A program made the translations under genes and the position numbers. DNA of 64,000 nt from Bradyrhizobium diazoefficiens (lineage in GTDB: Bacteria; Pseudomonadota; Alphaproteobacteria; Rhizobiales; Xanthobacteraceae), in assembly GCF_016616425.1 (NCBI RefSeq), contig NZ_CP067101.1:7064501-7128500 (forward strand), read 5' to 3'. The notes under the pieces are model-generated. The model was given only the letters and a program-made list of their open reading frames with translations. It was not told the DNA's origin and did no database searches. Shown one piece after another: positions 24,469 through 33,855 of the stretch (positions within the stretch are counted from its first letter, which is position 1; each line of letters opens with the position of its first letter).

Positions 24469-25977
24469 ATGAACATCCGGCGCGCTTTTTCGATGACAGC
24501 ACGTCCTGCCTTTGTGGCGGGACTTTTTGCACTTGCGCTGTCGCCGCTATCCGCCCGCGCTCAAGACAGCTCAGTTCTGACTTATCACGGTGACAACCGC
24601 CGTAGCGGCCACTACGTCGTTCCTGCGCTACCCCAGGAGAAAGCCAGATCGGTTCGGCTGGATCGCACGTTCAACGCCCGTGTCGCGGGCCCGATGTACG
24701 CTCAGCCGCTGTACTGGCGTCCTCCAGGCGCGAACACCGGGATGTTATTTGTGGTGACGGAGGATGACGTCGTCCAGGCCTTCGACGCGACGACCGGCAA
24801 GGAATTGTGGCGGCGCGTGGTCGGGCGTCCTGTGCGCCGTTCGTCGCTGCCGTGCGGGAATATCAATCCGCTTGGTATTACCGGGACACCGGTGATCGAC
24901 CCTGCAACGCAAGCCATCTATTTCGATGCTGCCGTGGAGCGGGGAGACGGCCCGCACCACGAGGTGTTCGCACTTTCCATAGCGGATGGCAGCGTTCTCC
25001 CGGGCTGGCCGATCGATGTGGCCGACCTTCTGCAAAAGGCAGGACGGCATTTCGATCCCAGTGTCCACAACCAGCGCGCAGCACTCACGCTTCTCGACGG
25101 CACCGTCTATGTCGCCTTCAGCGGCCATTTCGGCGATTGCGGAAACTTTCACGGCTGGGTGGTCGGAATCTCCCTTCACGAGCCTGGCAAGCACGTCAGC
25201 TTCGAAACGCGTGCGCGAGGAGGCGGCATCTGGGCGCCAGGCGGTCTGAGCGTCTCCGGGCATGACATCTACTTTGCGACCGGGAATACCCTCGGCGCGC
25301 AGACCTGGAGCGACGGCGAAGCCGTGTTTCACGTTGGACCTGACCTGCGCCGCAGCAACGACAAGAGGGACTATTTTGCGCCATCGGATTGGAAAGCACT
25401 CGATGCCGGCGATGCAGATCTCGGAGCTAGCAATCCGATTCCTCTCGACATTCCCGGCCCAGACGGTAGCCGCGCGCTGATCCTGGCGCTGGGGAAGGAT
25501 GGTAAGGCCTACCTTCTCGATCGAAATAGTCTCGGCGGCATTGGAGGTCAGCTGGCGGTCGAAACAGTGTCCCGGTCGTCGATCGTCACCTCACCGGCCG
25601 CTTACCGGGTCGGCGACGATGTCCTTGTTGCCCTCCAGGCCTCGGGAGCGCATTGCCCGCAACCCGGCCGAGGTCACGATTTGACGGTCCTGAAGATCGC
25701 GGCAGGCTCCACGCCGTCGATAGCCACCGCCTGGTGCGGTGCGCTCCGCGGCCGCGGCGCCCCGATTGCGACCACGACAGACGGGCATTCCAATCCGATC
25801 GTGTGGATGCTTGGCGCCGAAGGCGATGATCGGCTTCACGCGTTCCGCGGCGATACCGGCGAACCGATCTTTGCCAGCGAGCCCTTGAACGGCCTCCGAC
25901 GCTTCCAGACGCTGATCGCGACGCAGGACCGTCTCTATGTCGGCGGCGAGGGACGCATCTACGCCTTTCTCTTTTGA
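24469..25977 (+). CDS. Secreted PQQ-type beta-propeller protein
   Basis: A 502-residue protein with a signal peptide (1-31, ending ARAQ). Repeats of the quinoprotein propeller type are visible (VTEDDVVQAFDATTGKELWR, VYVAFSGHFGDC, IYFATGNTLG, LYVGGEGRIYAF). Six cysteines may form disulfides. No conserved PQQ ligands or catalytic Asp can be confidently assigned, so enzymatic activity is uncertain; it could be a structural or binding protein. It starts 184 bases after the divergent hypothetical gene; a tandem 19-base repeat (GACGGGTCCGACGCCG...) precedes it. Confidence 0.75.
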   Translation: MNIRRAFSMTARPAFVAGLFALALSPLSARAQDSSVLTYHGDNRRSGHYVVPALPQEKARSVRLDRTFNARVAGPMYAQPLYWRPPGANTGMLFVVTEDDVVQAFDATTGKELWRRVVGRPVRRSSLPCGNINPLGITGTPVIDPATQAIYFDAAVERGDGPHHEVFALSIADGSVLPGWPIDVADLLQKAGRHFDPSVHNQRAALTLLDGTVYVAFSGHFGDCGNFHGWVVGISLHEPGKHVSFETRARGGGIWAPGGLSVSGHDIYFATGNTLGAQTWSDGEAVFHVGPDLRRSNDKRDYFAPSDWKALDAGDADLGASNPIPLDIPGPDGSRALILALGKDGKAYLLDRNSLGGIGGQLAVETVSRSSIVTSPAAYRVGDDVLVALQASGAHCPQPGRGHDLTVLKIAAGSTPSIATAWCGALRGRGAPIATTTDGHSNPIVWMLGAEGDDRLHAFRGDTGEPIFASEPLNGLRRFQTLIATQDRLYVGGEGRIYAFLF

Positions 25978-26151
25978 AGGCGATGCGAGCAACGGGTGAG
26001 GCAAGCCCTTGACCGCGGGTCGATCGATCAGCGAATGCGCGCAGAATGTGATGATTTCGTCGTCTTGAGGAACATACCGCCTTCGCTGCGATCGGTTACC
26101 ACTATCGCGATTTCGGGCAGGTCTCGGATGGCGAAGCGATCGACATGTTAA

Positions 26152-26188
26152 GACGATCTGTTACGACGATCTGTTACGACGATTTGCG
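26152..26188 (+). repeat. 13-bp tandem repeat upstream of the HIT gene
   Basis: GACGATCTGTTAC is repeated twice and a partial third copy GACGATTTGCG follows, ending about 42 bases before the HIT start codon. It may affect promoter spacing. Confidence 0.6.
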
Positions 26189-26229
26189 ATTACGTCCGAT
26201 GCGCGCCAGCCGCGGGAAGGAGCCCAACG

Positions 26230-26598
26230 ATGATCGACTGTCCGTTCTGCAAAATCGTCAGCGGCGAGACTCCGTCGATGAAAGTGTACGAGGATGACGC
26301 GCATCTCGCCTTTCTCGACATTCGCCCGCAATCACCGGGCCACACTCTTGTCATCCCACGAAAACACGCGCGCTGGGTCTGGGACGTACCAAACGTTGGC
26401 GCCTACTTCGAAGCTGTACGGACGATTGCGCGCGCGATGCAAAAGGCCTTCTGCGAGGAAATACATTCCCGCATCATGGGTGAAGAAGTGCCGCATGCGC
26501 ACATCTGGCTCTATCCGGCTCCAGGCAGAGCGAAAGGCGACCCGAGAGATTTCGAGCGGAATGCGAAAGCAATCCGCGACGCGCTTGGGCCGAAATGA
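26230..26598 (+). CDS. HIT family nucleotide-binding protein with a variant triad
   Basis: A 122-residue histidine triad protein. N-terminal CPFCKIVSGETPS and mid-region IRPQSPGHTLVIPRKHA are typical. The active-site stretch is P-H89-A-H91-I-W93-L: the first two His are kept, the third position is Trp. H91 should be the nucleophile. The substrate is a nucleotide monophosphate phosphoramidate or ester, unknown. Shine-Dalgarno AAGGAG is nine bases before ATG 26230. The M50 protease gene follows on the same strand. Confidence 0.85.
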   Translation: MIDCPFCKIVSGETPSMKVYEDDAHLAFLDIRPQSPGHTLVIPRKHARWVWDVPNVGAYFEAVRTIARAMQKAFCEEIHSRIMGEEVPHAHIWLYPAPGRAKGDPRDFERNAKAIRDALGPK

Positions 26599-26717
26599 TC
26601 GGGAGTTCTGGGCATCAGTTCGGGAGAATACCGGCAGGGCCAAGCTGACGCCGCCTTAGGAACAAGCGGCACCGACGCGATGTTTTTCCATGAACCGCTA
26701 CTGCTCGCGAGGCAGCG

Positions 26718-27917
26718 ATGTTCCTGCACCGGATCAAAATCCTCACGCTCGCCGGCTTCACGATATGGATCGACGTCTCGTGGCTCATCCTGGCGGTGCT
26801 GCTGATTTGGACGCTGGCGCTCGGCGAGTTCCCTCGCACAGTTCCGAACTTGTCCGCCAGCACCTATTGGTGGATGGGGTTCGCCGGCACCATTGGCCTG
26901 TTCATCTCGATCATCCTGCACGAACTGAGCCATGCGCTGATTGCGCGGCGGTACGACATGCCGATTGCCGGGATAACGCTATTCATCTTCGGCGGGGTCG
27001 CCGAACTGCACAAGGAGCCGAGCAGCGCCAAGGCAGAGTTCCTTATGGCGATCGGCGGGCCGATCGCCAGCATGGTGCTTGGCACCATCCTGCTCCTGGT
27101 CGCTGATGCAGGCGACGAGACTCTGTCGCCCGCCGCATTCGGCGTGCTCGATTATCTTGGTGCTCTCAATTGGATCCTGGCGCTGTTCAATCTCATTCCC
27201 GCGTTCCCGCTGGACGGTGGACGGGTCCTACGCGCCGGACTTTGGGGCTGGATGAGCGACTTTGGACGGGCCACGCGCATTGCCGCCGCCAGTGGCGAGT
27301 TCTTTGGCATTGCCATGATCCTGTACGGCATCCTGGAATTCATCACCGGCAATATAATCAGCGGCGTCTGGCTGTCCTTTATCGGATTGTTCCTGCATGG
27401 AGCCGCCGGCGCGGCGCGGCGCGAGCTGGCGCTTCGCCGCACCTTCGGCGGGCTTCCCGTCTCAACCCTCATGCAACGCAATCCTATCGGGGTTGCACCG
27501 GATCTTTCCATTGCGGAGCTGGTCGAGGACTACTTCTACAGATACTACTTCAAGGCTTTCCCCGTGCTGCGCGATGGCGAGCTCATTGGCTGCATCATGG
27601 CCAAGGATGTCCGCGATCTTGCGCCCTCCGACGCCGCTCAGCGCCGCGTCGCTGATGTCATGCGCCCCTGCTCGCCGGAAATCATTGTCCCTCCGCATCT
27701 GGATGCACTGGAGGCGCTGGTAAGGATGCAGGGCGGTCGGCACAGCCGGCTGCTTGTGGTCGAACAGGGACGGCTTCTCGGCGTCCTGGCCTTGTCCGAT
27801 ATGCTTCAATACCTGTCGTTGAAGCAGGAGCTCGACCGAAACATGCAGGATCTACCATGGAGCGATGCCAGGACCCGTGATGCGGGATCTGCCCATTACG
27901 GACATCCCGCCCGCTGA
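26718..27917 (+). CDS. Site-2 protease (M50) with C-terminal CBS pair
   Basis: A 399-residue membrane metalloprotease. Active-site H68-E-L-S-H72 in an early helix, and a later NLIPAFPLDGGR with D166 as the third zinc ligand. About six helices to residue 240, then a CBS pair: VSTLMQRNPIGVAPDLSIAE and DVMRPCSPEIIVPPHLDALE, followed by SRLLVVEQGRLLGVLALSD. CBS domains probably sense adenine nucleotides to control cleavage of a membrane substrate such as an anti-sigma factor. Substrate unknown. It follows the HIT gene. Confidence 0.88.
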   Translation: MFLHRIKILTLAGFTIWIDVSWLILAVLLIWTLALGEFPRTVPNLSASTYWWMGFAGTIGLFISIILHELSHALIARRYDMPIAGITLFIFGGVAELHKEPSSAKAEFLMAIGGPIASMVLGTILLLVADAGDETLSPAAFGVLDYLGALNWILALFNLIPAFPLDGGRVLRAGLWGWMSDFGRATRIAAASGEFFGIAMILYGILEFITGNIISGVWLSFIGLFLHGAAGAARRELALRRTFGGLPVSTLMQRNPIGVAPDLSIAELVEDYFYRYYFKAFPVLRDGELIGCIMAKDVRDLAPSDAAQRRVADVMRPCSPEIIVPPHLDALEALVRMQGGRHSRLLVVEQGRLLGVLALSDMLQYLSLKQELDRNMQDLPWSDARTRDAGSAHYGHPAR

Positions 27918-28057
27918 GGTTAAGGTCCCGAAAGCGCTAGATGACCAGGAATTCGTCTCGGACTGCTCAAACGGCCCGTCACCGACCGTCGGCCTGCAAG
28001 ACACTCTGCGGCAACGATCGCCCGTCCAAACAAGAGTGACGCTGTCACGCAAAACCG

Positions 28058-28222
28058 ATGGCCAAGGCACGCGTCGCCAACACACATCTCGACCACCGTC
28101 GCGTCGCGCCTGAGGGCCCGTTTCGACGACCGCGGCTCTACGTGGTTGGCGAGGCACCCGGCGCGGAGGAAGCTGCGAAGGGCAGGCCTTTTGTCGGTCC
28201 GGCCGGCAGGCCGGCAAGTTGA
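28058..28222 (+). pseudogene. N-terminal fragment of a uracil-DNA glycosylase-like protein
   Basis: The 54-codon ORF from ATG 28058 ends LYVVGEAPGAEEAAKGRPFV then GPAGRPAS and a stop. GEAPG-x(3-8)-G-x-PFVGPAGR is the type 4/5 UDG motif A region, but the gene should continue for about 150 residues; a TGA cuts it at 28220-28222. Either a nonsense or deletion pseudogene or a small remnant. Confidence 0.65.
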
Positions 28223-29070
28223 GTCCTCGGCCGATCGCGAATCCGCCTTGCTCGACCGCGCGCCTCGTCGCCGGGAAGAATCAACCGCGCGGCGACCTGC
28301 GAGTTGTGGCGCTGATCGGCAGAACGAGCGGCCGCCTCAATTTTCAAACAACGAGACGCGCCTCAACGGCCTCGCGACGCGTGACGCCCGAGTCCAATGC
28401 TTCTCTTGGCGCCCCTTCCTTGGAAAGGGCGCAGGGAAGGCCGGGCACCGGCTGGCACCCGCGGTCCGCTGTGCGCAAATTGCGCAAAGACAAATGCACA
28501 GCGGCATACAGGGCAGCCTGGACATCCCGGCCTTTCCCTGCGCAGTGGTTTGACGGCTTATGGCGCGCTCTCCCCGGGGAGCGATGCACTATTGCCCCCG
28601 TCGCCTTGCGGATGACTGGTGCGCGTGCCCGGTCGGGCCGCTTCACCACCGCAAGCCTTGACGCACAGACCCCGGGCGTCAGGACGACACGTTTTTGCCG
28701 TACGCGGACCGCACCGGTCGTGTGCGCGCTGCTCAACCGCTCACGGGCCAAGCCCGCCCTGCGATTGCTGGCGCGCCGATGCGCTCCACGTCCACCGCCA
28801 CCCGGCCCGCGTATCGTGACGATCGCGAAACGCCCCTTATCCTTGGGCCGGGATGAGCGATTCATACGCTATTTCCGAATTTCGGTCAATCGGAATCTTT
28901 CGGGCCTCCGCGATCTTCGCTGCGCCCCGACCACGGAAGCGGCGGCAACTCCTGCTGCCCGACGGTCGCGCGACCGATAGGGGTCGGGCCCGAACCGCTG
29001 CGAGGCGTTCGACTTCACCGCGCCAGTACCTATATCCTGGGGCAACCGATGTGACGCAGCGGACAGTTCG
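28223..29070 (+). other. Non-coding stretch with a probable dispersed repeat
   Basis: 848 bases without a convincing gene. The core (about 28400-28760) contains an uninterrupted GC-rich block including GGCTTATGGCGCGCTCTCCC and GTGCGCGTGCCCGGTCGGGC, wording I recall from many copies scattered through Bradyrhizobium genomes; this is memory, not a search result. ORFs inside it are composition artefacts. Confidence 0.4.
28390..28760 (+). repeat. Possible Bradyrhizobium dispersed intergenic repeat
   Basis: GC-rich, non-coding on all frames as far as codon logic allows, with the words AAGGCCGGGC...CCGGCCTT flanking the core and a strongly conserved-looking text. Boundaries are approximate. BLAST against the same genome would show whether copies exist. 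Confidence 0.35.
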
Positions 29071-29298
29071 ATGGCCAGGAGACGCACGACGGACGCCGAC
29101 GACCTCCCCCGCTATTTCGTCTGGGTTCGGGGCCTCGAAGGGCCGGAGCCGCAGAAATGGACGACGCTGGATTTCGGCGTCGGCGACTGGAAGCGAACAC
29201 TCGTGCTGGCCTATCGGGAGCTGCCGCCAGACGAACGGCGGCTGTCGCTGTCGGCACTGGCGCGGCGCTATCCGGCGCCGCGGGTTGATCTCTCGTGA
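29071..29298 (+). CDS. Small conserved hypothetical protein
   Basis: A 75-residue hydrophilic protein starting ATG 29071: RYFVWVRGLEGPEPQKWTTL and DFGVGDWKRTLVLAYRELPP. No motif is assigned. No clear ribosome site; kept as a weak but plausible gene because of its balanced amino acid use. Confidence 0.5.
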   Translation: MARRRTTDADDLPRYFVWVRGLEGPEPQKWTTLDFGVGDWKRTLVLAYRELPPDERRLSLSALARRYPAPRVDLS

Positions 29299-29415
29299 GC
29301 CGAGCCGGGGCGTGCATCCTGAACGTCGGGTCGGCACGCCAAAGCGGAAACCACCCCGCTTGAGCCCGATCGGCGGCTCGTACCCGATGCGGACTTCGCT
29401 CACCGGGCAGCAGAG

Positions 29416-29556
29416 CTAGTTTTTGGGTGAAGGTCCAACCATCTCTATGATTTCGCCGTCAGCTCCTCTGACGGTCACGGCACGCCCGATGCTCTGCGCA
29501 ATCCATCGTGCAACGGCCAGCGCCTCGGCATCATGAGCAAGATCAAGAGAGATCAT
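29416..29556 (-). CDS. Tiny hypothetical protein
   Basis: 46 residues from ATG 29556: SLDLAHDAEALAVARWIAQS then IGRAVTVRGADGEIIEMV. Small Bradyrhizobium proteins of similar pattern (alpha helix then beta hairpin) are known to me, function unknown. A longer in-frame ATG at 29652 adds a low-complexity N-terminus and is less likely. Confidence 0.35.
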   Translation of the reverse strand: MISLDLAHDAEALAVARWIAQSIGRAVTVRGADGEIIEMVGPSPKN

Positions 29557-29839
29557 TTGAAGCAACCGCCAACCATAGGTGAAGCTGCTTCTGTTGCTCG
29601 CCAAAGTATTGGGACTGTCTTTCCCCCGTCTGCCCATCACACGACTCTGCAACAGAAGATGACGGCAGCAGCTCCGGCCAGGCCAAAATAAAACTCCAAT
29701 TCTGTTTTGCTAAGTCGTCTACCGGACTCAGGTCCGGATACATCGCGTGCTACCGCACCGTCATTGCCTGCCATGATTCCGGGCGCCGGCAACTGAGAGT
29801 TTTTGTGCTCCCGCCTACCCCGACGTGAGCACGATAACG

Positions 29840-30541
29840 ATGTCGTCCAACCTCCTGCTTTCCTCACTCTCAACTGGCGATTTGGCGGCCCTCCAGCCTC
29901 ACCTCAAGGAAATTCAGCTCGAGCAGAAGACGGTGCTCCATGAGGCGGGCGACCTCACGAAAGCCGTGTACTTCCCGACAACGGCAGTCATCTCCCTGGT
30001 GGTGACGCTAAGCTCAGGAGAGATCACCGAAGCCGCAATGATAGGCCGGGACGGAGCGGTCGGCATGGCGGCTGCGCTGGACAGCAATATCGCATTCAGC
30101 ACGGCTGTCGTTCAGTTGGGCGGCAAGGCGATGATCTGCGATCAGAATGCTTTCAGGGGAGCTGCCCTGCAATCTGAAGCGCTCATTGCGAAGATCATGC
30201 GACACGAACAGGCTCTGTTTGCGCAGGCACAACAATCGAATGCCTGTATGGCCAACCACGCGGTTGAATCCCGTCTATGCCGCTGGCTTCTGCGAGCCCG
30301 CGATCTGGCGGGAAGCGATAAACTCCCTTTCACCCAGGAATTTCTGGCGGACATGCTGGGCGTAAGGCGGACCAGCGTCACCTCTGTTGCGCGTACGCTG
30401 CAGGAGGCGGCAATGATCAGGTACAGCCGGGGGAAGATCGAAATTCTCGATGTGGATGGCCTGCAAGAAGCTTCATGCGAATGCTATCAGACCGTGCGGG
30501 ATCAGTATGAGCAACTGCTGACCGAACGGTTCCGCGGGTAA
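29840..30541 (+). CDS. Crp/Fnr family transcriptional regulator
   Basis: A 233-residue protein: N-terminal cyclic-nucleotide-type beta barrel (about 15-115) and a C-terminal winged helix (LPFTQEFLADMLGVRRTSVT at about 169-188). It lacks the N-terminal cysteines for an FNR iron-sulfur cluster. ATG 29840 is preferred; GTG 29825 is possible. Regulators with this sequence type occur near stress genes, but the target sites are not evident here. Two DUF6894 genes follow. Confidence 0.85.
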   Translation: MSSNLLLSSLSTGDLAALQPHLKEIQLEQKTVLHEAGDLTKAVYFPTTAVISLVVTLSSGEITEAAMIGRDGAVGMAAALDSNIAFSTAVVQLGGKAMICDQNAFRGAALQSEALIAKIMRHEQALFAQAQQSNACMANHAVESRLCRWLLRARDLAGSDKLPFTQEFLADMLGVRRTSVTSVARTLQEAAMIRYSRGKIEILDVDGLQEASCECYQTVRDQYEQLLTERFRG

Positions 30542-30753
30542 CTTGACCTTGCGAGCGTGTTTGCCGCTTGATGAAGGGGTTTTTGTTCCTAGGTACAAAC
30601 CTTTATTTCCGCCTCCAGCCGGTCAGAATCCTCAGAGTTCCTATGTCGTTTGGGCGACTCATGGGGTAGAGTGACCCGATCACCGTTCGATCCGTTGGCC
30701 ACTATCGGTGACTGAGAGTGCTGCACGCTCCCGCCGCGACCGGAGCACGCCCC

Positions 30754-31008
30754 ATGGAAGCGGGACGCTATTTTTTCACCATCCTGGACGGCAAGCTGAT
30801 CGTCGACAATGTCGGCGAGTTTTTCGCCAGCTGGGACGACATGCGCAAGGAAGCCATCAGGACGGCCGGAGAATGTCTGCGCGACATGGCCACCAAATAT
30901 CCCGATGACCTGGAATGGCAACTCGTTGTCACCAACGAGAGCAATGATGCCGTCTTGAGGCTCCGCTTCGCTCTCAGCGAAGACCGGATCCAGCCAGCTT
31001 TGCGGTGA
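30754..31008 (+). CDS. DUF6894-like small protein, first of a pair
   Basis: 84 residues starting ATG 30754: GRYFFTILDGKLIVDNVGEF then SWDDMRKEAIRTAGECLRDM, the RYFF start of DUF6894 proteins. Function unknown. A longer upstream in-frame start is unlikely. The next gene is a paralogue starting 6 bases after the stop. Confidence 0.7.
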   Translation: MEAGRYFFTILDGKLIVDNVGEFFASWDDMRKEAIRTAGECLRDMATKYPDDLEWQLVVTNESNDAVLRLRFALSEDRIQPALR

Positions 31009-31013
31009 GCTCG

Positions 31014-31250
31014 ATGGGGCGCTATTTCTTCGACATCCAAAGTGGCCGCGATATCTTTGCCGACGAAGAAGGTTTGAGCCTTCCCGATCACAAGGCCGCG
31101 GAGATCGAGGCGCTGCAAACGCTTGTTGGGATAGCCAAGGAATCCATGTATTCCGGCGAACGACCTGACTTGGCAATCGAGGTGCGCTCTGCATCCGACC
31201 GCTTGTTCTGCGTGTCGATCGTCTATCGGAATACGAACGCAAAACATTGA
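31014..31250 (+). CDS. DUF6894 family small protein, second of a pair
   Basis: 78 residues from ATG 31014: GRYFFDIQSGRDIFADEEGL, then EIEALQTLVGIAKESMYSGE. Strong DUF6894 match. An upstream GTG (31005) would overlap the previous gene. Tandem duplicates of this family are common in Bradyrhizobium; role unknown. Confidence 0.75.
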   Translation: MGRYFFDIQSGRDIFADEEGLSLPDHKAAEIEALQTLVGIAKESMYSGERPDLAIEVRSASDRLFCVSIVYRNTNAKH

Positions 31251-31413
31251 CGCCACGGCGGCTGGCGCGTTCGGACTTCCAACTCTCTTGCGGCCTTTGG
31301 TCGTCATTCACCGCGCTCGTGGCATCGTTAATGGCCCAACGACATCGAGGCGAGCCGCCGCATGCGACCTTTTCTTTCCGGACAGCGATCCTGGTTCAGC
31401 TCGCGCCTGTGAC

Positions 31414-32184
31414 CTATCGAGCCGCCGGGCTCTGCTTCTCTGGGCCTCTCCCGCTCGCAACGGGCGATCGGCCGGTTTCCAGTGTGTGAAGATAATGAGG
31501 GCTGAACTCGGCCACCTCTTCGAGCGCAGGGCGGTCAAGGAGCCGAATGCTGCGATGCTCCCACTCGATGAGCCGCTCGGATCTGAGTTCCTGAAGTGTC
31601 CTGTTCACATGAACCACCGACAGTCCGCATGCATCGGCAACGTTCTGTTGTGTAAAGGGCAGATCGAAGCTGCAAGCGTCGAGCAGACCGACGAGCTCCA
31701 GCCGGGTGGCGAGTTCGCACAGGAGATGCGCAATCCTGCCCAAGGCCTGGCGAGCGCCAAGATTTTCAACCCATTCGCGATAGATGGCAGCATGGATCAG
31801 CGTCTCGCGCCAAAACGCCTGCGTAACCTGAGGGGATTCGGCCATCAGGTCTCTGAGATAAGCGTGAGGTATTGACGCTACGGTCGAACTGCCGATGCTG
31901 CAGAGTTCATGGTCGACGTAAGGCACGTGAAGACTGTGAAGATCCGGCATATCGCCCGGTATATAGAATGATGAAATCTGGTTTCGGGTGGAGATCACCC
32001 GCTGTCGAGAAAGGAATCCACTCATCACGACCGTGGAATGCGTCGGTCTGTCGCCCTCGCGCAAGAGGAAGTCGCCATTGCCAAGCGTCTTGATCTTGTA
32101 GGGCATACTTGAAAGCCGGATTTGATCTTGGCGAGACAGACCAACGATGGACTGCAATCGCGCGATCAGCTTATGATGCGGCAT
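31414..32184 (-). CDS. Crp/Fnr family transcriptional regulator, second copy
   Basis: A 256-residue regulator: CAP-type sensor domain (RDQ-free, about 20-120) and a helix-turn-helix near 180-205 (LPFTQQNVADACGLSVVHVN). It resembles the FixK/NNR-like group without [4Fe-4S] cysteines. Opposite strand to the DUF6894 pair. No autogenous site evident. Product length is normal. Confidence 0.85.
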   Translation of the reverse strand: MPHHKLIARLQSIVGLSRQDQIRLSSMPYKIKTLGNGDFLLREGDRPTHSTVVMSGFLSRQRVISTRNQISSFYIPGDMPDLHSLHVPYVDHELCSIGSSTVASIPHAYLRDLMAESPQVTQAFWRETLIHAAIYREWVENLGARQALGRIAHLLCELATRLELVGLLDACSFDLPFTQQNVADACGLSVVHVNRTLQELRSERLIEWEHRSIRLLDRPALEEVAEFSPHYLHTLETGRSPVASGRGPEKQSPAAR

Positions 32185-32356
32185 GGTGCGCTATCTCTGC
32201 ATAAAGGCGGGAGCGCAACATGTCTCTCAGCCACCTACGCCCAAGTTCTAGCATGGCGGTGGTGTATTAACGCACGAGAATGGATATCGTTCAACCTGTA
32301 GAATGCATCGCCCGCCTTGGGCTTTCTTAGAACCAGGCGGCTCGGTAGCCCAATGC

Positions 32357-32399
32357 TCATCCTGAGGGCCCGCCAACGGCGGGCGTCTCGAAGGATGGC
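32357..32399. repeat. Palindromic intergenic repeat
   Basis: CATCCTGAGGGCCCGC and GCGGGCGTCTCGAAGGATG form an imperfect hairpin. This word type (CATCCTGAGG...CTCGAAGGATGG) is a dispersed element in rhizobial and related genomes. Confidence 0.65.
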
Positions 32400-32426
32400 C
32401 GCGGGAAGCGCCCTCGAATAAAGGCG

Positions 32427-32849
32427 CTATTCCTGCATCATCTCGCCGCTGCCGCCGAACTCGGCCGGAAAATCCTTCAGCTTGGGCAGACCGTCACGCA
32501 TTGGCAGCACGGTCTCGGCGTAGTTGACGTGAACGCCGGGCGCGAATGCAAGCGTCGGGATGGTGGCGGCGAAGACGTCGATCAGACCGAGCGGCGGGTG
32601 GTTGGTCATGAGATGACCGCCGCACTTCCTGCAATATTTGCGCTGGCTGAGCGGCGTCTTGGCGAAGGTCTCGACATTCTGGGCGCCTTCGGTGATGCGC
32701 ACGGCTTCGGGCTTCCACAGGCTGAAGGCGTTGACCGGGCCGCCCGACCACGACCGGCAGGACCGGCAATGGCAATAGCCCATCGCCTCCGGTGCACCCG
32801 TGACCTCGATCGTCACCGCGCCACAGAAGCAGTTTCCGAAATGTTTCAT
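32427..32849 (-). CDS. GFA family zinc protein (formaldehyde-activating-enzyme-like)
   Basis: A 140-residue GFA domain with zinc ligands C7-F-C9, C26-H-C28-R-S-C31 and C73-R-K-C76. GFA proteins bind glutathione adducts of formaldehyde in Paracoccus; most members are of undetermined function. The start ATG 32849 is standard. No operon partner. Confidence 0.85.
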   Translation of the reverse strand: MKHFGNCFCGAVTIEVTGAPEAMGYCHCRSCRSWSGGPVNAFSLWKPEAVRITEGAQNVETFAKTPLSQRKYCRKCGGHLMTNHPPLGLIDVFAATIPTLAFAPGVHVNYAETVLPMRDGLPKLKDFPAEFGGSGEMMQE

Positions 32850-32932
32850 TTGGCCGTTTCCTTTTCCAAGAACTTCTTATCGCATCGGCGCCCCGCACGT
32901 CCTTTCGGACGACGCGCCGAACGAGGCTGAGA

Positions 32933-33721
32933 CTATACCGACCGGCGCCAGGGAATAAGCATGGAGACCCGTTGCTTGTACTGCCGGTATTCGTCGCCGA
33001 AGAGATCGACGAGATCGCGCTCCTCCAGCGCGATGCCGACGAAGATGTAGAGCGTGGTCACGACTGCGAACAGCAGATGACCCGCAGTCATCGTCGGCGT
33101 CACCCAGAAAGCGACGACGAAGCCGAGATAAATCGGATGGCGGACGAATTTGTAGAGCAGCGGCGTCTTGAAACGTGGCGGCGGCATCTCCTTACCGACG
33201 AGATGGTTGGTCACCTGATGCAATCCGAACAATTCGAAATGGTTGATAATGAAAGTCGAAGTGAACACCAGCACCCATCCCACGAAGGACACCGTGACCA
33301 GTGTCACGGCGATATCCGGATTCTCGACGCTCCATATCACCGACGGCAGCGGACGCCACTGCCAGAACAGGAGGAGCAATGACAGGCTTGCGAGCAGCAC
33401 GTAGGTGCTTCGCTCGACCGGCTTGGGCACGAACTGCGTCCACCAGGCCTTGAACTGCGGGCGCGCCATCACGCTGTGCTGAACCGCGAACAACGACATC
33501 AGAAGCAGATTGATGATGACGGCTTCAGCGGCCGAAGTCTGGATTCCCGTGTCGATGGTCTTCGGCACCATCACCCCCATCACGAAGCCGATGGCATAGA
33601 GAATGGTGACGAAAAACACGAGATACGCCGCGATTCCGTACAGAAAGGCGATGAGCTTGGAAATGCGCGAGCCCACAACCTCCGGGCCGGTCGAATGAAT
33701 CGGGTGATCGATTTGGGACAT
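32933..33721 (-). CDS. MddA-like methanethiol S-methyltransferase (NnrU/isoprenylcysteine methyltransferase fold)
   Basis: A 262-residue integral membrane methyltransferase with about six helices. The ordered motifs LFAVQHSVMARPQFKAWWTQ, VPKPVERSTYVLLASL and VRHPIYLGFVVAFW match the MddA group, which makes dimethyl sulfide from methanethiol and was characterised in Pseudomonas and a Bradyrhizobium. Related NnrU proteins differ in substrate, so the call is family-level. ATG 33721 is used; longer forms are unlikely. Confidence 0.8.
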   Translation of the reverse strand: MSQIDHPIHSTGPEVVGSRISKLIAFLYGIAAYLVFFVTILYAIGFVMGVMVPKTIDTGIQTSAAEAVIINLLLMSLFAVQHSVMARPQFKAWWTQFVPKPVERSTYVLLASLSLLLLFWQWRPLPSVIWSVENPDIAVTLVTVSFVGWVLVFTSTFIINHFELFGLHQVTNHLVGKEMPPPRFKTPLLYKFVRHPIYLGFVVAFWVTPTMTAGHLLFAVVTTLYIFVGIALEERDLVDLFGDEYRQYKQRVSMLIPWRRSV

Positions 33722-33855
33722 GGAAAGCTCCGTTGTGCCGAGATATCGACACTTCATTGGTCGCTTCACCATGCCTCCCGGACGGGCTCGCGGCCTTCGC
33801 GAACGATTTATTTTCACCTGAGACGATTTTGATTTTTGCTTGAGACGACGAAGAC

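Noticed and set aside
26090..26110. GGTTACC near 26090 as a fifth SigF promoter
   Set aside because: On the minus strand GTAACC is followed by CGAA at only eight or nine bases, too close for the motif, and no gene starts there.
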